From NCBI RefSeq assembly GCF_000426365.1, contig NZ_AUFF01000002.1:1-64000 (forward strand): a stretch of DNA of 64,000 bases. Reading direction: 5' to 3'. Below are positions 32,495 to 43,101 of this stretch, piece after piece. Position 1 is the first letter of the stretch. Every line of letters starts with the position of its first letter. Below the pieces are notes generated by a model that was given only the letters and a program-made list of their open reading frames with translations, was not told the origin of the DNA and searched no databases. The stretch is from Arenimonas composti TR7-09 = DSM 18010 (lineage in GTDB: Bacteria > Pseudomonadota > Gammaproteobacteria > Xanthomonadales > Xanthomonadaceae). Both the position numbers and the translations under genes were made by a program.

Positions 32495-35164
32495 ATGACC
32501 GCCGAGCCCCTGCCGTTGCGCGACAGCGACCTGCCCCCGACCGACGCACTGCTGCGCGAGGACGTGCGCCGTCTCGGCGCGCTGGTCGGCGAGATCCTCG
32601 CCGAACAGGTCGGTGCCGATTTCCTCGCCGAAGTCGAAGCGGTGCGCGTCGCTGCGATCCGCCGACGCGAGGACGCCGCACCGATCGACGACCTGGCGCG
32701 CCTGCTGCAGGACCTGCCGCTGCCGCGTGCCGAACGCCTGGTGCGCGCCTTCGCCGCCTACTTCGGCGCGGTGAACCTCGCCGAGCGCGTGCACCGGATC
32801 CGCCGCCGCCGCGATTACCAGCGGCTCGAGGAGGCGCCGCAACCGGGCGGCATCGCCCACGTGCTGCGCGGCCTGCGCGCGGCCGGTGTCGACGCCGGGG
32901 CGCTGGCGGCGCTGCTGCGTCGGCTGACGATCGAACTCGTGTTCACCGCGCACCCGACCGAAGCGGTGCGCCGCGCACTGCTCGAGAAGGAGGCCGAGGT
33001 CGTGCGCTGCCTCGTCGCCGACATCGACCGGGCGCTGACGCCGCAGGAACGCCGCGCCGACGTCGAGCGCATGCGCCAGGCGCTGACCGCCGCCTGGCAG
33101 ACCGACGAGACGCCGCCGGAGAAGCCGACCGTCGCCGACGAACTCGAGCACGTGGCCTTCTATCTCGCCGACGTGCTGTACCGCGTGCTGCCGGTGCTCG
33201 CCGAACAGCTCGACGAGCAGTGCCGCGAGGTGTTCGGCGATTCGCTGCCGGTGCCCGACTTCCTGCGCTTCGGCTCCTGGGTCGGCGGCGACATGGACGG
33301 CAACCCGAGCGTCGGCGCCGCGACGGTCGCGGCGACGCTGGCGACCCAGCGCGCACTGGTGCTGGGCAACTACCGTCGCGAACTGGCGAAGCTGGCGACG
33401 ATGCTCAGCCAGTCCGATCGCCGCGTCGGCATCGATCCGGCGCTGACCACGCGGCTCGACGATTACGCGCGCCGCTTTCCCGACACCGCCGCCGAGTTCA
33501 GGGCGCGCCACGCCGACATGCCCTACCGACGCTTCTGCACCCTGCTGGCGGCGCGCCTCGCGGCGACCGCGAGCGACGCCGCCGAAGCCTATGCCGGCCC
33601 CGACGGATTCGTCGCCGACCTGCGCCTGCTCGAAGCCAGCCTGCTCGCGAACGCTGGCGAACATGCCGGCGTGTTCGCGGTGCGCCGGCTGCTGCGCCGC
33701 GCCGGCGCCTTCGGTTTCCATCTCGCGGCGCTGGACCTGCGCCAGGACGCGGCGACGCTGCGTGCGGCCGCGGCGCGGATCGAGACGCCGGCAGCTGGCG
33801 AAGGCGGGGGCGCGGGCGGGGGCGAGGGCGGCGAGGTCGTCGCCGGCGTGCCGGCGGTGTTCCGCACGGTCGCCGACGCACTGCGCCGCTACGGCCCGCG
33901 CGCGGTCGGCGCCTTCATCATCAGCATGTGCCGCGAGGCCGACGACGTGCGCGCGGTGCTGGCGCTGGCCCGCGACGCCGGCTGTGTCGACGGCGACGGC
34001 GCGGTACCGCTCGACGTCGCGCCGCTGTTCGAGACGATCGACGACCTGCAGGCGGCGGAGGAAACGCTGCGCGCCCTGTTCGCCGACGCCGGCTACCGCG
34101 GCCACCTGCGCCGCCGCGGCGACCGCCAGCTGGTGATGCTCGGCTACTCGGACAGCGCCAAGGACGGCGGTCTCGTCGCCTCGCGCTGGGCGCTGCAGCA
34201 GACCCAGATCCGGCTCGGTGCGCTGGCTGCGGAAAGCGGCATCCGCATCGATTTCTTCCACGGCCGCGGCGGTTCGCTGAGCCGCGGCGGTGGTCGCACC
34301 GAACGTGCCGTGCTCGCCTCGCCGCCGGGCACGGTCGACGGTTTCCTGCGCCTGACCGAGCAGGGCGAGGTGATCCACCGCAAGTACGGCATCCGCGCGC
34401 TGGCGCTGCGCAATCTCGAACAGGCCACCGGGGCGGTGCTGCGCGCCAGCCTGCGGCCGCCGCCGGCGGATCCGCGCGAGCCGCAGTGGCGGGAGATGGC
34501 GGCGGCGATCGCCGCGGCCTCGCGGGCGCACTACCGCGCACTGGTGCATGAAAGCCCCGGCTTCGTTCCCTATTTCCGCGAGGCGACGCCGATCGACGTG
34601 ATCGAGCGCCTGCGCATCGGCTCGCGGCCGAGCCGGCGCGGCGGCGACGGCGGCGTCGAGTCGCTGCGCGCGATTCCGTGGGTGTTCGCCTGGGCGCAGA
34701 ACCGCTGCGGCCTGACCGCCTGGTACGGCGTCGGCAGCGGGCTCGCCGCCGGCATCGCCCGCTACGGGCTGCAGCCGATGCAGGCGATGACCCGCGACTG
34801 GGCCTTCTTCGCGGCCCTGGTCGACGACGTCGAGATGGTGCTGGCGAAGTCCGATCCGGATATCTTCGCGTGCTATTCGCGGCTGGCCGCTGCGCACGGC
34901 GAATTCCATCCGCGCATCGCCGGCGAGTTCGCGCGCACCCGCGATGCGATCCTCGCGCTGAAGTCCGCCGATCGCCTGCTCGCCGGCGATTACCGCCTGC
35001 GCGAGTCGATCCGTCTGCGCAATCCTTACGTCGACCCGATCAGCCTGCTGCAGGTCGACCTGCTGGCGCGCTGGCGCGCCGACGGCCGCCGCGACGACGC
35101 CACCTTCCGCGCCCTCGTCGCGACGGTGAACGGCATCGCCGCCGGCATCCAGAACACCGGCTGA
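32495..35164 (+). CDS. ppc: phosphoenolpyruvate carboxylase
   Basis: An 889-residue cytoplasmic enzyme carboxylating PEP to oxaloacetate, refilling the TCA cycle. Catalytic segments are intact: VFTAHPTEAVRR near residue 150 with the essential His, GSWVGGDMDGNPSV near residue 262, GYSDSAKDGG near residue 550, FFHGRGGSLSRGGG near residue 588, and the C-terminal QNTG that binds the allosteric effector. A Gly/Glu-rich insertion (GEGGGAGGGEGGE) lies near residue 437. Length is normal. A REP element follows the stop. Confidence 0.96.
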   Translation: MTAEPLPLRDSDLPPTDALLREDVRRLGALVGEILAEQVGADFLAEVEAVRVAAIRRREDAAPIDDLARLLQDLPLPRAERLVRAFAAYFGAVNLAERVHRIRRRRDYQRLEEAPQPGGIAHVLRGLRAAGVDAGALAALLRRLTIELVFTAHPTEAVRRALLEKEAEVVRCLVADIDRALTPQERRADVERMRQALTAAWQTDETPPEKPTVADELEHVAFYLADVLYRVLPVLAEQLDEQCREVFGDSLPVPDFLRFGSWVGGDMDGNPSVGAATVAATLATQRALVLGNYRRELAKLATMLSQSDRRVGIDPALTTRLDDYARRFPDTAAEFRARHADMPYRRFCTLLAARLAATASDAAEAYAGPDGFVADLRLLEASLLANAGEHAGVFAVRRLLRRAGAFGFHLAALDLRQDAATLRAAAARIETPAAGEGGGAGGGEGGEVVAGVPAVFRTVADALRRYGPRAVGAFIISMCREADDVRAVLALARDAGCVDGDGAVPLDVAPLFETIDDLQAAEETLRALFADAGYRGHLRRRGDRQLVMLGYSDSAKDGGLVASRWALQQTQIRLGALAAESGIRIDFFHGRGGSLSRGGGRTERAVLASPPGTVDGFLRLTEQGEVIHRKYGIRALALRNLEQATGAVLRASLRPPPADPREPQWREMAAAIAAASRAHYRALVHESPGFVPYFREATPIDVIERLRIGSRPSRRGGDGGVESLRAIPWVFAWAQNRCGLTAWYGVGSGLAAGIARYGLQPMQAMTRDWAFFAALVDDVEMVLAKSDPDIFACYSRLAAAHGEFHPRIAGEFARTRDAILALKSADRLLAGDYRLRESIRLRNPYVDPISLLQVDLLARWRADGRRDDATFRALVATVNGIAAGIQNTG

Positions 35165-35174
35165 CCCCGTCCCC

Positions 35175-35200
35175 CGCAGGAGCGGCTTCAGCCGCGATGC
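35175..35200 (+). repeat. REP element
   Basis: GCAGGAGCGGCTTCAGCCGC followed by GATGC, between the convergent ends of ppc and the TPR gene. Confidence 0.8.
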
Positions 35201-35210
35201 CTTTCCCGCA

Positions 35211-35957
35211 TCACCCGCGATCGATCCCCTGCAACACCGCGATCCACTGCCGGTCCGCATCCCGGCTGTGCTTCGGCAGCCGCTGGCTCAGGCGCAACGA
35301 GTCGGCAGCGAGCAGGCGGGCGCGATCGGTTTCGCCCCAGTCGCGCAGCAGCGTGGCGTAGCGGGCCCGGGCCTCGAGGCCGGGGAAGGAATCGAGCAGC
35401 GCCGCGAATTCCTCGTGCGCACGCTCGCGGTCGCCGGTGGCGGCGACGGCGCGGGCATAGGTCAGGTGCGCGTCGGGCGAGCGGTAGTCGGGCTTGGCGG
35501 CGATCAGAGCATCGAGCAGGTCGCGGGCCTCGTCGGCGTGGCCGAGTTCGAGCAGGGCGCGGGCCTTGCGCGCGCCCAGGTCGGGGTCGTCGGCATACAG
35601 GCCGCTCAGCGCGCCGTCGTACAGCGGCAGTGCCTCGGCGGCCCGGCCATCCGCGAGCAGGGCGTCGCCGAGGCGGACGGCGTTGCGCACCGACGGCGCG
35701 TGTTCGTACGCCTCGCGGGCTTCGCGCAGCTCGCGCCCGGGGTCGAGCAGGGCGCGCACCTTGCGGGTCGCGGTGCGGGCGCCGCGCGACTGCCGCATCT
35801 CCGGCAGCCATACCGCGAACGCGTACACCGCGCTGCCCAGCAGCGGGAACATGAACAGGATCAGCAGCCAGTACAGCGGCTGGCCGTTGCGCACGGCGTG
35901 CACGCCGAAATAGAGCGCGAGCAGCAGGTGCAGGCTGCCGAGTCCGAGCGTTCCCAT
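35211..35957 (-). CDS. membrane-anchored TPR protein
   Basis: A 248-residue protein. Two N-terminal hydrophobic segments (LHLLLALYFGVHAV and LYWLLILFMFPLLGSAVYAFAV) resemble the PLDc_N-type anchor; the rest is helical with at least three tetratricopeptide-like repeats (NAVRLGDALLADGRAAEALPLYDGAL region, KARALLELGHADEARDLLDAL region, TYARAVAATGDRERAHEEFAALL region). Such proteins scaffold protein complexes at the membrane. No partner is evident. Confidence 0.78.
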   Translation of the reverse strand: MGTLGLGSLHLLLALYFGVHAVRNGQPLYWLLILFMFPLLGSAVYAFAVWLPEMRQSRGARTATRKVRALLDPGRELREAREAYEHAPSVRNAVRLGDALLADGRAAEALPLYDGALSGLYADDPDLGARKARALLELGHADEARDLLDALIAAKPDYRSPDAHLTYARAVAATGDRERAHEEFAALLDSFPGLEARARYATLLRDWGETDRARLLAADSLRLSQRLPKHSRDADRQWIAVLQGIDRG

Positions 35958-36036
35958 GCGTCCTCCGGAGGTGGACGGCGATTATCGCCGGGGTGCGCGG
36001 CGTGCGGCGAGGGGACGCGCGGTGCGGCTTCGCCGC

Positions 36037-36381
36037 TCAGACGGACTTGACGTCCGTCAGCGACCACTGGTTGCCGGCGAGCCAGCGCATGCGCTGCTTG
36101 AACAGCGTGCCGGGCAGGGAGGTGGTGGCTTCCAGCCAGACGTCGAGGTGCTCGTCGCGGCCGGTGACGGTGGCCGCCGGGTCGGTGGCACCGAGGGACG
36201 GATCGACCTCGTCGGGATCGTCCTGCTTCGCCCGCCAGCGCTCGAACAACACGGGTGTACGCAGGGCTTCCTGCAGTTCGGCGGCGAAACCCTCGGCGCC
36301 CTGCGAGCGGAACGCGAGGTCGGGATCCTCGCCGCGCGCGCGTTCGGGATCGGTCAGGCGGATGAAGTAGCGGGTAGCCAT
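36037..36381 (-). CDS. hypothetical protein, 114 residues
   Basis: Starts MATRYFIRLTDPERARG and contains FRSQGAEGFAAELQEAL and a C-terminal LFKQRMRWLAGNQWSLTDVK. No membrane segment; probably cytoplasmic. The start codon lies 4 bp from the end of a 33-bp palindrome arm and no ribosome-binding site is visible, so the element replaced the native leader. Family not recognised; it looks conserved in composition and codon use. Confidence 0.65.
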   Translation of the reverse strand: MATRYFIRLTDPERARGEDPDLAFRSQGAEGFAAELQEALRTPVLFERWRAKQDDPDEVDPSLGATDPAATVTGRDEHLDVWLEATTSLPGTLFKQRMRWLAGNQWSLTDVKSV

Positions 36382-36385
36382 CGGA

Positions 36386-36503
36386 TTAACAACCGGGGTC
36401 GGATTCCTGCGTTAAGCGAAGGCCACCATACCAAGACCGGGCGTGATGCCGTCGTCGGCCCGCAGGCTTCCGCTTAACGCAGGAATCCGACCCCGGTTGT
36501 TAA
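36386..36503. repeat. palindromic element with 33-bp perfect arms
   Basis: Arms 36386-36418 and 36471-36503 are perfect inverted repeats (TTAACAACCGGGGTCGGATT... / ...AATCCGACCCCGGTTGTTAA). The 52-nt centre has no gene. One arm supplies the TAA stop of the diguanylate cyclase gene (36500-36502), and the other ends 4 bp before the start of the 114-residue gene. Confidence 0.85.
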
Positions 36504-37411
36504 TTCTGGGGGGTGAGGGGGTCGGCGACGACGATGTTGCGGCCGGAATCCTTGGCGTTGTACATCGCGCGGTCGGCGCGGCCCATCAGGGTGTCGAGCG
36601 GCTCGTCGGGGCCCAGGTATTCGGCGGCGCCGATGCTCACCGTCAGCTCGACGACTTCTTCGCCGACCACCCGGCAGTGCTTCTGGATCGCCTGGCGGAT
36701 GCGCTCGGCGACCGCGATCGCGTGGATGCGCTTCGCGGTCGGCAGGATCACCGCGAACTCTTCGCCGCCGAGGCGCCCGAGCACGTCGCCGCCACGCAGC
36801 TCCTCGCCGACGGTCGCCGCGACCAGGCGCAGGCAGTCGTCGCCGACCGCGTGCCCGAGGCTGTCGTTGATCAGCTTGAACAGGTCGATGTCGAAGAACA
36901 GCACCGAGATCGGCTTGCCGTCCTCGACCGCCGCCGCCGACATGCGTTCGAGCCGGCGCCGCCAGCCGCCGCGGTTGAGCACGCCGGTCAGCGCGTCGCG
37001 TTCGGAATCCTGGCGCACCTGGCGGGCTTCGGCGCGGGCGCGGTCGCGTTCCTCGAGCAGGTTGTGGATCCGATGCGCCAGCCAGGCCACGAGCCCGAGG
37101 CCGTAGAACAGCACCAGCGACGCGACCACCACCATCCAGGTCGACGGCTCCTGCACGCTGCCGAGCACCGGCAAGGCCAGCGCGGCCAGCACGAAGGGCA
37201 GCCACGAGCGCCGCACCGACACGCGATCGCGCAGCACCAGCCAGCCGAGCAGCATCGCCGCGGCGACCGCGATCGCGGCACCGGTCGCGAACCAGAACGC
37301 GACGGCCAGCGCCGGCACGCTCTCGGCGGTCGCGCGCGAGGCGGACGCGGCCCAGGCCGGCAGGGCGGTCGATGCCGCGAGGAGAAGAAACGCATGGCGG
37401 GGGGCGGCCAT
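36500..37411 (-). CDS. diguanylate cyclase (GGDEF) membrane protein
   Basis: A 303-residue protein from ATG 37411 (an ATG 16 codons upstream is possible). A signal-like helix and three further membrane helices precede a short coiled coil and a GGDEF domain. The active site is GGEEF (in LGRLGGEEFAVIL) and the inhibitory I-site RGGD lies five residues before it, so it should make c-di-GMP and be product-inhibited. Substrate-binding DIDLFKLINDSLGH is intact. The TAA stop lies inside a palindromic element, and its last residues (PLTPQN) are partly element-encoded. Confidence 0.9.
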   Translation of the reverse strand: MAAPRHAFLLLAASTALPAWAASASRATAESVPALAVAFWFATGAAIAVAAAMLLGWLVLRDRVSVRRSWLPFVLAALALPVLGSVQEPSTWMVVVASLVLFYGLGLVAWLAHRIHNLLEERDRARAEARQVRQDSERDALTGVLNRGGWRRRLERMSAAAVEDGKPISVLFFDIDLFKLINDSLGHAVGDDCLRLVAATVGEELRGGDVLGRLGGEEFAVILPTAKRIHAIAVAERIRQAIQKHCRVVGEEVVELTVSIGAAEYLGPDEPLDTLMGRADRAMYNAKDSGRNIVVADPLTPQN

Positions 37412-37514
37412 GGCGTCACTGTCGCCGCCGGTGCCCGCTGTGTGCAAGCCTGCGATCACGAGGCCGCGACGACAGTCACGGATTCACTGCCCGATCACGC
37501 GCCCACTAGCCCCC

Positions 37515-37653
37515 GTAGGAGCGGCTTCAGCCGCGATGCTCCTGAAAAACTCGCGGCCGAAGCCGATACCCAGAACATCGCGGCTTTGCCGATATCCAAG
37601 AGCATCGCGGCTGAAGCCGATCCCAGAGCATCGCGGCTGAAGCCGCTCCTACA
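37515..37653. repeat. REP cluster (one forward, several inverted and degenerate copies)
   Basis: Forward copy GTAGGAGCGGCTTCAGCCGC at 37515-37534; further inverted copies, some decayed, ending with AGCATCGCGGCTGAAGCCGC at 37627-37646 and CTCCTACAG. The whole block can fold as a large hairpin. It lies between the GGDEF gene and the amidohydrolase pair. Confidence 0.8.
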
Positions 37654-37665
37654 GGGGTGGGGGGG

Positions 37666-38954
37666 TCAGTGGTAGGCGCGGGGCAGGGAGCCTTCGTCGG
37701 CGGCGTAGCGGTCGCGCAGCAGCGTCTGCCGCGAACGCATCGGCAGCGCCACGCCGCCCGACCACACCTGCACCGGCAGCGTCGTCACCTCGAGCGGGTC
37801 GCCATCCCAGAGCACCAGGTCGGCGAGCTGCCCGGGGGCGATGCGGCCGATGCGGTCGTCCACGCCGAACACCTGCGCCGGCACCGACGTCAGCCCGGCC
37901 AGCGCCGCGCCCCAGGGCAGGCCGTTGGCGACGGCGACACCGGCGATCTGGCGCAGACGGCGGGCGTTGTGGGTATCGCCGTTGCTGAAGGCCACGCGCA
38001 CGCCGGCGCGGTGCAGGCGGGCGGCGTTCTCCAGCGTCGCGTTCAGCGCGTCGAAATCGCGCGGCAGGTTGTCGAGGGCGTCGAGCAGCACCGGCACGTC
38101 GGCGGCTTTCAGCTCGGCGGCGACCCGCCAGGCTTCCGCGCCGCCAGAAATCACCGCCTTCAGCCCGTGCCGGCGCGCGAAGACCAGCACCTGGCGGATG
38201 TCGGCGGCACGGTCGACGTGGAAGACGACGCGGCCGCCGGCGAGGTAGCGCGCGAGCGTGCTGCGGCCGGCGCGGGTCAGCAGGTCGTCGCCGACGCCGC
38301 TGCGCGCTTCCGCGATCGCCTGCTCGAGCAGCATCCACTGGCCGGCGCGGCTGCCGCCGGACATCGCCAGCGCATCGCCGCCGAGGTTCACGTGCAGGCT
38401 GCGGCTGTTCGCCAGCGGGCCGTCGAAGCGGCCGTCGAGGCGCATCGCGCTGCCCTGGCCGGCGATGAAACTGCCGCCCGACACGCTGGCCGGCGACAGC
38501 ACCGTCCACGCCACGCCCTCGACGCGGTTGACCCCGACCACCAGCGAATCCGGGTCGAAGGCGACGTCGACGTCGAACTCCGGCCGCAGCGGATGCGCGT
38601 CCGGCGGCGCCATGCTGCCGAGCGCGAGGCGATGGTCGACCGTCGAGGGTTCGCCGCTGACCTCCTCGAGGCCGAGCGCGGTCAGACCGCCGAAGAAACC
38701 CGGCGTCAGCTGCCGGCCCTTGCCGTCGACGACCGGGATGCCGGCGGGGGCCGACAAGCCGGGGCCGACCGCGCGGATCACGCCGCCCTGCACCAGCACG
38801 TCGGCGTCCTGCAGCGTGCCCTGGGCGCCGGCGGTGTGCACGGTGGCGCCGCGGATCAACAGGTCCTGGGCGGCGGCCGGCAGGGCCAGCGCGGCGGCGG
38901 CGAGGCCGGCGAACGCCGCGGCGAGGAAGCGCTTCGAAGCGATGCGATGACGGA

Positions 38955-38958
<4 letters not shown>
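37666..38958 (-). CDS. exported amidohydrolase-like protein lacking metal-binding HxH
   Basis: A 430-residue protein with signal peptide (to about residue 30) and amidohydrolase fold: LLIRGATVHTAG at the start, the C-terminal FGVDDRIGRIAPGQLADLVLWDGDPL. Where family members have a metal-binding HxH after TPG, this one has TPGFFGGLTALG, so the first two zinc ligands are missing. It is therefore probably not a normal hydrolase. Its GTG start overlaps the stop of the intact amidohydrolase upstream (GTGA). The pair may form a heteromer in which this one is structural; that is inference. Confidence 0.82.
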
Positions 38959-40340
<1,382 letters not shown>

Positions 40341-40493
40341 GGTTTCCCCCCAATCTGCGGACCGCGCCACCCTAGCCGCGGTGAGCCCCGCTTGCCAACA
40401 CGTGCCGCGGACGTGAACGGGACGCCGGTCTGCGGTGCCCCCCGAAAGCGGGCAAAATAGGCGGGATAAACGACGAGAAAAGAAGAAGGGAAG

Positions 40494-41270
40494 ATGAAAG
40501 AGAAGAGCGAGATCGTCAGCAACTGGCTGCCGCGCTACACCGGCGTTCCGCTGGACGGCTTCGGCGAGCACATCCTGCTGACCAATTTCGGGGGTTACCT
40601 CAACACCTTCGCGCGCCTGACCGGGGCCGAGGTCGTCGGCCTGGACCGGCCGATGCCGAGTGCGACCGCCGACGGCATCACGATGATCAATTTCGGCATG
40701 GGCAGCGCCAATGCCGCGACGGTGATGGACCTGCTGAGTGCGATCGCGCCGAAGGCGACGCTGTTCCTCGGCAAGTGCGGCGGCCTGAAGCGCAAGAACC
40801 AGCTCGGCGACCTGGTGCTGCCGATCGCGGCGATCCGCGGCGACGGTACGTCGAACGACTACCTGCCGCCGGAGGTGCCGGCGCTGCCGGCGTTCGCGCT
40901 GCAGCGTGCGGTGTCGACGATGATCCGCGACCTCGGCCACGACTACTGGACCGGCACGGTCTACACGACCAACCGGCGTGTCTGGGAACACGACGACGGC
41001 TTCAAGGACTACCTGCGCAAGCTGCGCTGCATGGCGATCGACATGGAGACCGCGACGGTGTTCGCCGCCGGCTTCCACAACCGCATTCCGTCCGGCGCGC
41101 TGCTGCTGGTTTCGGACCAGCCGATGGTGCCGGAAGGCGTCAAGACCGAGGCCTCCGACCGCAAGGTGTCCGAGAGCTTCGTCGAGCAGCACATCCAGAT
41201 CGGCATCGAGGCGCTGCGGCTGATCCGGCGGCGTGGCAAGTCCGTCAAGCACCTCCGCTTCGACTCGTAA
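40494..41270 (+). CDS. amn: AMP nucleosidase
   Basis: A 258-residue phosphorylase-fold enzyme splitting AMP to adenine and ribose-5-phosphate. It is the short form without the N-terminal regulatory domain of E. coli Amn. Motifs: NFGMGSANAATVMD near residue 66, FLGKCGGLKRKNQLGD near residue 90, CMAIDMETATVFA with the nucleoside-binding MET and catalytic region, and LLVSDQPM with the catalytic Asp. AGAAGGGA ribosome-binding site precedes the ATG. A palindromic hairpin follows 6 bp after the stop. Confidence 0.92.
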   Translation: MKEKSEIVSNWLPRYTGVPLDGFGEHILLTNFGGYLNTFARLTGAEVVGLDRPMPSATADGITMINFGMGSANAATVMDLLSAIAPKATLFLGKCGGLKRKNQLGDLVLPIAAIRGDGTSNDYLPPEVPALPAFALQRAVSTMIRDLGHDYWTGTVYTTNRRVWEHDDGFKDYLRKLRCMAIDMETATVFAAGFHNRIPSGALLLVSDQPMVPEGVKTEASDRKVSESFVEQHIQIGIEALRLIRRRGKSVKHLRFDS

Positions 41271-41276
41271 TGATTA

Positions 41277-41321
41277 ACGGTGTCAGAGACAGTTTTTCCG
41301 AAAACTGTCTCTGACACCGTT
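41277..41321. repeat. palindrome GGTGTCAGAGACAG, left of the RAYT gene
   Basis: AACGGTGTCAGAGACAGTTT and its complement pair around TTCCG; arms of about 21 bp. The same GGTGTCAGAGACAGT sequence is repeated in the palindrome right of the transposase (42097-42146). Likely substrate ends of the RAYT and probably a terminator-like hairpin for amn. Confidence 0.8.
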
Positions 41322-41395
41322 CCGGGCAGGATTCGCAGGTCTCATCGCGGCGTCTTCGCCTGACGCCGCTCGTGTGCCGGCGGCATGGTGCGTCC

Positions 41396-42088
41396 ATGCC
41401 CCGCCCCCCGCGCCCCGACGTTCCCGGCTGTTCGCACCACGTGGTCCAGCGTGGCAACAACCGCTTGCCTTGCTTCCTCGGCGACCACGACCGGCGTACC
41501 TACCTGCAGTTGCTGGGGCAGTGCCTGCCGCGCTACGAGTGCGACCTGCATGCCTATGTGTTGATGGACAACCATGTCCATCTGTTGATTTCGCCCAGGG
41601 AGCCGAAGTCGCTCCCGAAGTTGATGCAGACGTTCGGCCGCAACTACGCGGTCACCTTCAACCGCAGGTACGGACGGCCCGGCACGCTCTGGGAGGGTCG
41701 CTACGACGGACACCTCGTCGACAACGATGCTCATCTGCTCGCCTGCTATCGCTACATCGAGCTGAATCCGGTGCGGGCGAGGATGGTGGCCTCGCCGGAA
41801 GCATTCCCCTGGTCGAGCCATCGCGGCAATTGCGGGCAGGTATTCGACCGGCTGCTCACTCCGCACAACCTGTACCGGGAGTTGCATCGTGAGCCGCTAC
41901 GTCGGTTCGAGTGCTACCGGCGACTGTTCGACCAGCCGCTTCCGGAGGAAACCGTCGAAGCGTTCCGCTCTCATCTGAAACAAAGGGCGGCGCTGGGAAG
42001 CGATGCGTTCCGGAAGGTCACCGAGGCGAAGCTGAGGCGATTCACCGGTGTCCGGCCGGCGCACCGCCCCAGGCGCAGCCCCGATTGA
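41396..42088 (+). CDS. REP-associated tyrosine transposase (RAYT, Y1 family)
   Basis: A 230-residue single-strand DNA transposase. The HUH motif is in DNHVHLLISP near residue 60 and the catalytic Tyr is in YRYIELNPVRARMV near residue 122; the N-terminal GCSHHVVQRGNNR and the middle TLWEGRYDGHLV are RAYT signatures. RAYTs act on REP/BIME hairpins rather than on their own IS ends. It is flanked on both sides by palindromes with the same core, GGTGTCAGAGACAGT. Both catalytic motifs are intact, so it is probably active. Confidence 0.9.
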   Translation: MPRPPRPDVPGCSHHVVQRGNNRLPCFLGDHDRRTYLQLLGQCLPRYECDLHAYVLMDNHVHLLISPREPKSLPKLMQTFGRNYAVTFNRRYGRPGTLWEGRYDGHLVDNDAHLLACYRYIELNPVRARMVASPEAFPWSSHRGNCGQVFDRLLTPHNLYRELHREPLRRFECYRRLFDQPLPEETVEAFRSHLKQRAALGSDAFRKVTEAKLRRFTGVRPAHRPRRSPD

Positions 42089-42096
42089 CGGTGTGA

Positions 42097-42146
42097 TTAA
42101 CGGTGTCAGAGACAGTTAATCGATTAACTGTCTCTGACACCGTTAA
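42097..42146. repeat. perfect 50-bp palindrome right of the RAYT gene
   Basis: TTAACGGTGTCAGAGACAGT continues to a centre at 42121/42122 and is fully mirrored. It supplies the TAA stop codon (42143-42145 read on the minus strand) of the cation transporter gene. Confidence 0.9.
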
Positions 42147-43081
42147 GGAGGGTCGCAGCCGTGGCCCTGGCACGCGGCGGTTTCCATCTGCAGCGTGGTG
42201 TGGGCGATGCCGAAGCGTTCGCGCAGGAGCGCGCCCAGGTCCCGGCACAGGGCGTCCGCGTCGCGTCCCGCCGCCACCGCGACATGGGCGCTGAGCAGCG
42301 GGCGGGTCGAGGTCAGCGACCACACGTGCAGGTCGTGCACGCCGGCGACGCCGTCGACCGCCAGCAAGGCCGCCCGCACCTCGTCGAGCGACAGCCCGCG
42401 CGGCACGCCTTCCAGCAGCAGGTGCACGGCCGCCCCGGCCAGCCGCAGCGTGCGCGGCAGCACCCAGAGCCCGACCGCCACCGCCGTCGCCGCGTCGATC
42501 CAGTACCAGCCGGTCCACCGGATCAGCGCGCCGGCGACCAGCACCGCGATCGAACCGATCATGTCGGCCCAGACCTCGAGGTAGGCACCGCGCAGGTTCA
42601 GGCTTTCGCCGGCGGCCGCGTGCAGCAGCCGCATCGCCAGCAGGTTCACCGCCAGCCCGAGCGCGGCCACCAGCATCATCGCCCCGGTCGCCACCGGCGG
42701 CGGCGAGCGGAAGCGCTCGAACGCCTCGACGAGGATCCACGCCGCCACCGCCAGCAGCAGCACGCCGTTGCACAGCGCGCCGAGGGCTTCCATGCGGCCG
42801 TAGCCGTAGCTGCGGTGCGCATCCGGCGGTCGCCGCGCCAGCCGCACGGCCACCAGGGCGATGCCCAGCGCCAGCGTGTCGGTGGCCATGTGGGCGGCGT
42901 CGGACAGCAGCGCCAGGCTGTTCGCCAGCCAGGCGACGAACAGTTCGACCAGCAGGAAGCCCGCCGTCAGCCCGAGCGCGATCCACAGCGGCCGCTCGTG
43001 GCGGATGTCGGCCGGCACGTGCTGGTGATCGTGGCCGTGATCGTGGTCCTGATCGTGGTCGTGCCCGTGACCGTGACCCAT
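42143..43081 (-). CDS. cation diffusion facilitator (zinc/cobalt/cadmium efflux, CzcD-like)
   Basis: A 312-residue inner-membrane antiporter exporting divalent metals. A His/Asp-rich N-terminus (MGHGHGHDHDQDHDHGHDHQ) may bind metal in the cytoplasm. Six membrane helices follow with the zinc-site motifs LLSDAAHMATD and WADMIGSIAVLVAG, and the cytoplasmic C-terminal ferredoxin-like domain (GVAGVHDLHVWSLT) dimerises. Length is normal for CzcD-type CDFs. Start ATG 43081. The stop is inside the palindrome of the RAYT unit, so the last residues may have been altered by insertion. Confidence 0.92.
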   Translation of the reverse strand: MGHGHGHDHDQDHDHGHDHQHVPADIRHERPLWIALGLTAGFLLVELFVAWLANSLALLSDAAHMATDTLALGIALVAVRLARRPPDAHRSYGYGRMEALGALCNGVLLLAVAAWILVEAFERFRSPPPVATGAMMLVAALGLAVNLLAMRLLHAAAGESLNLRGAYLEVWADMIGSIAVLVAGALIRWTGWYWIDAATAVAVGLWVLPRTLRLAGAAVHLLLEGVPRGLSLDEVRAALLAVDGVAGVHDLHVWSLTSTRPLLSAHVAVAAGRDADALCRDLGALLRERFGIAHTTLQMETAACQGHGCDPP

Positions 43082-43101
43082 GCGGCGCGGCGCCCGGCGT
43101 T

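Noticed and set aside
33780-33840. Gly/Glu-rich insertion in PEP carboxylase as a possible frameshift
   Set aside because: The frame continues with intact catalytic motifs on both sides, so it is a flexible loop expansion.
37515-37653. Possible CRISPR array
   Set aside because: Repeats are inverted and decayed REP copies with no spacer structure of even length and no cas genes in the window.
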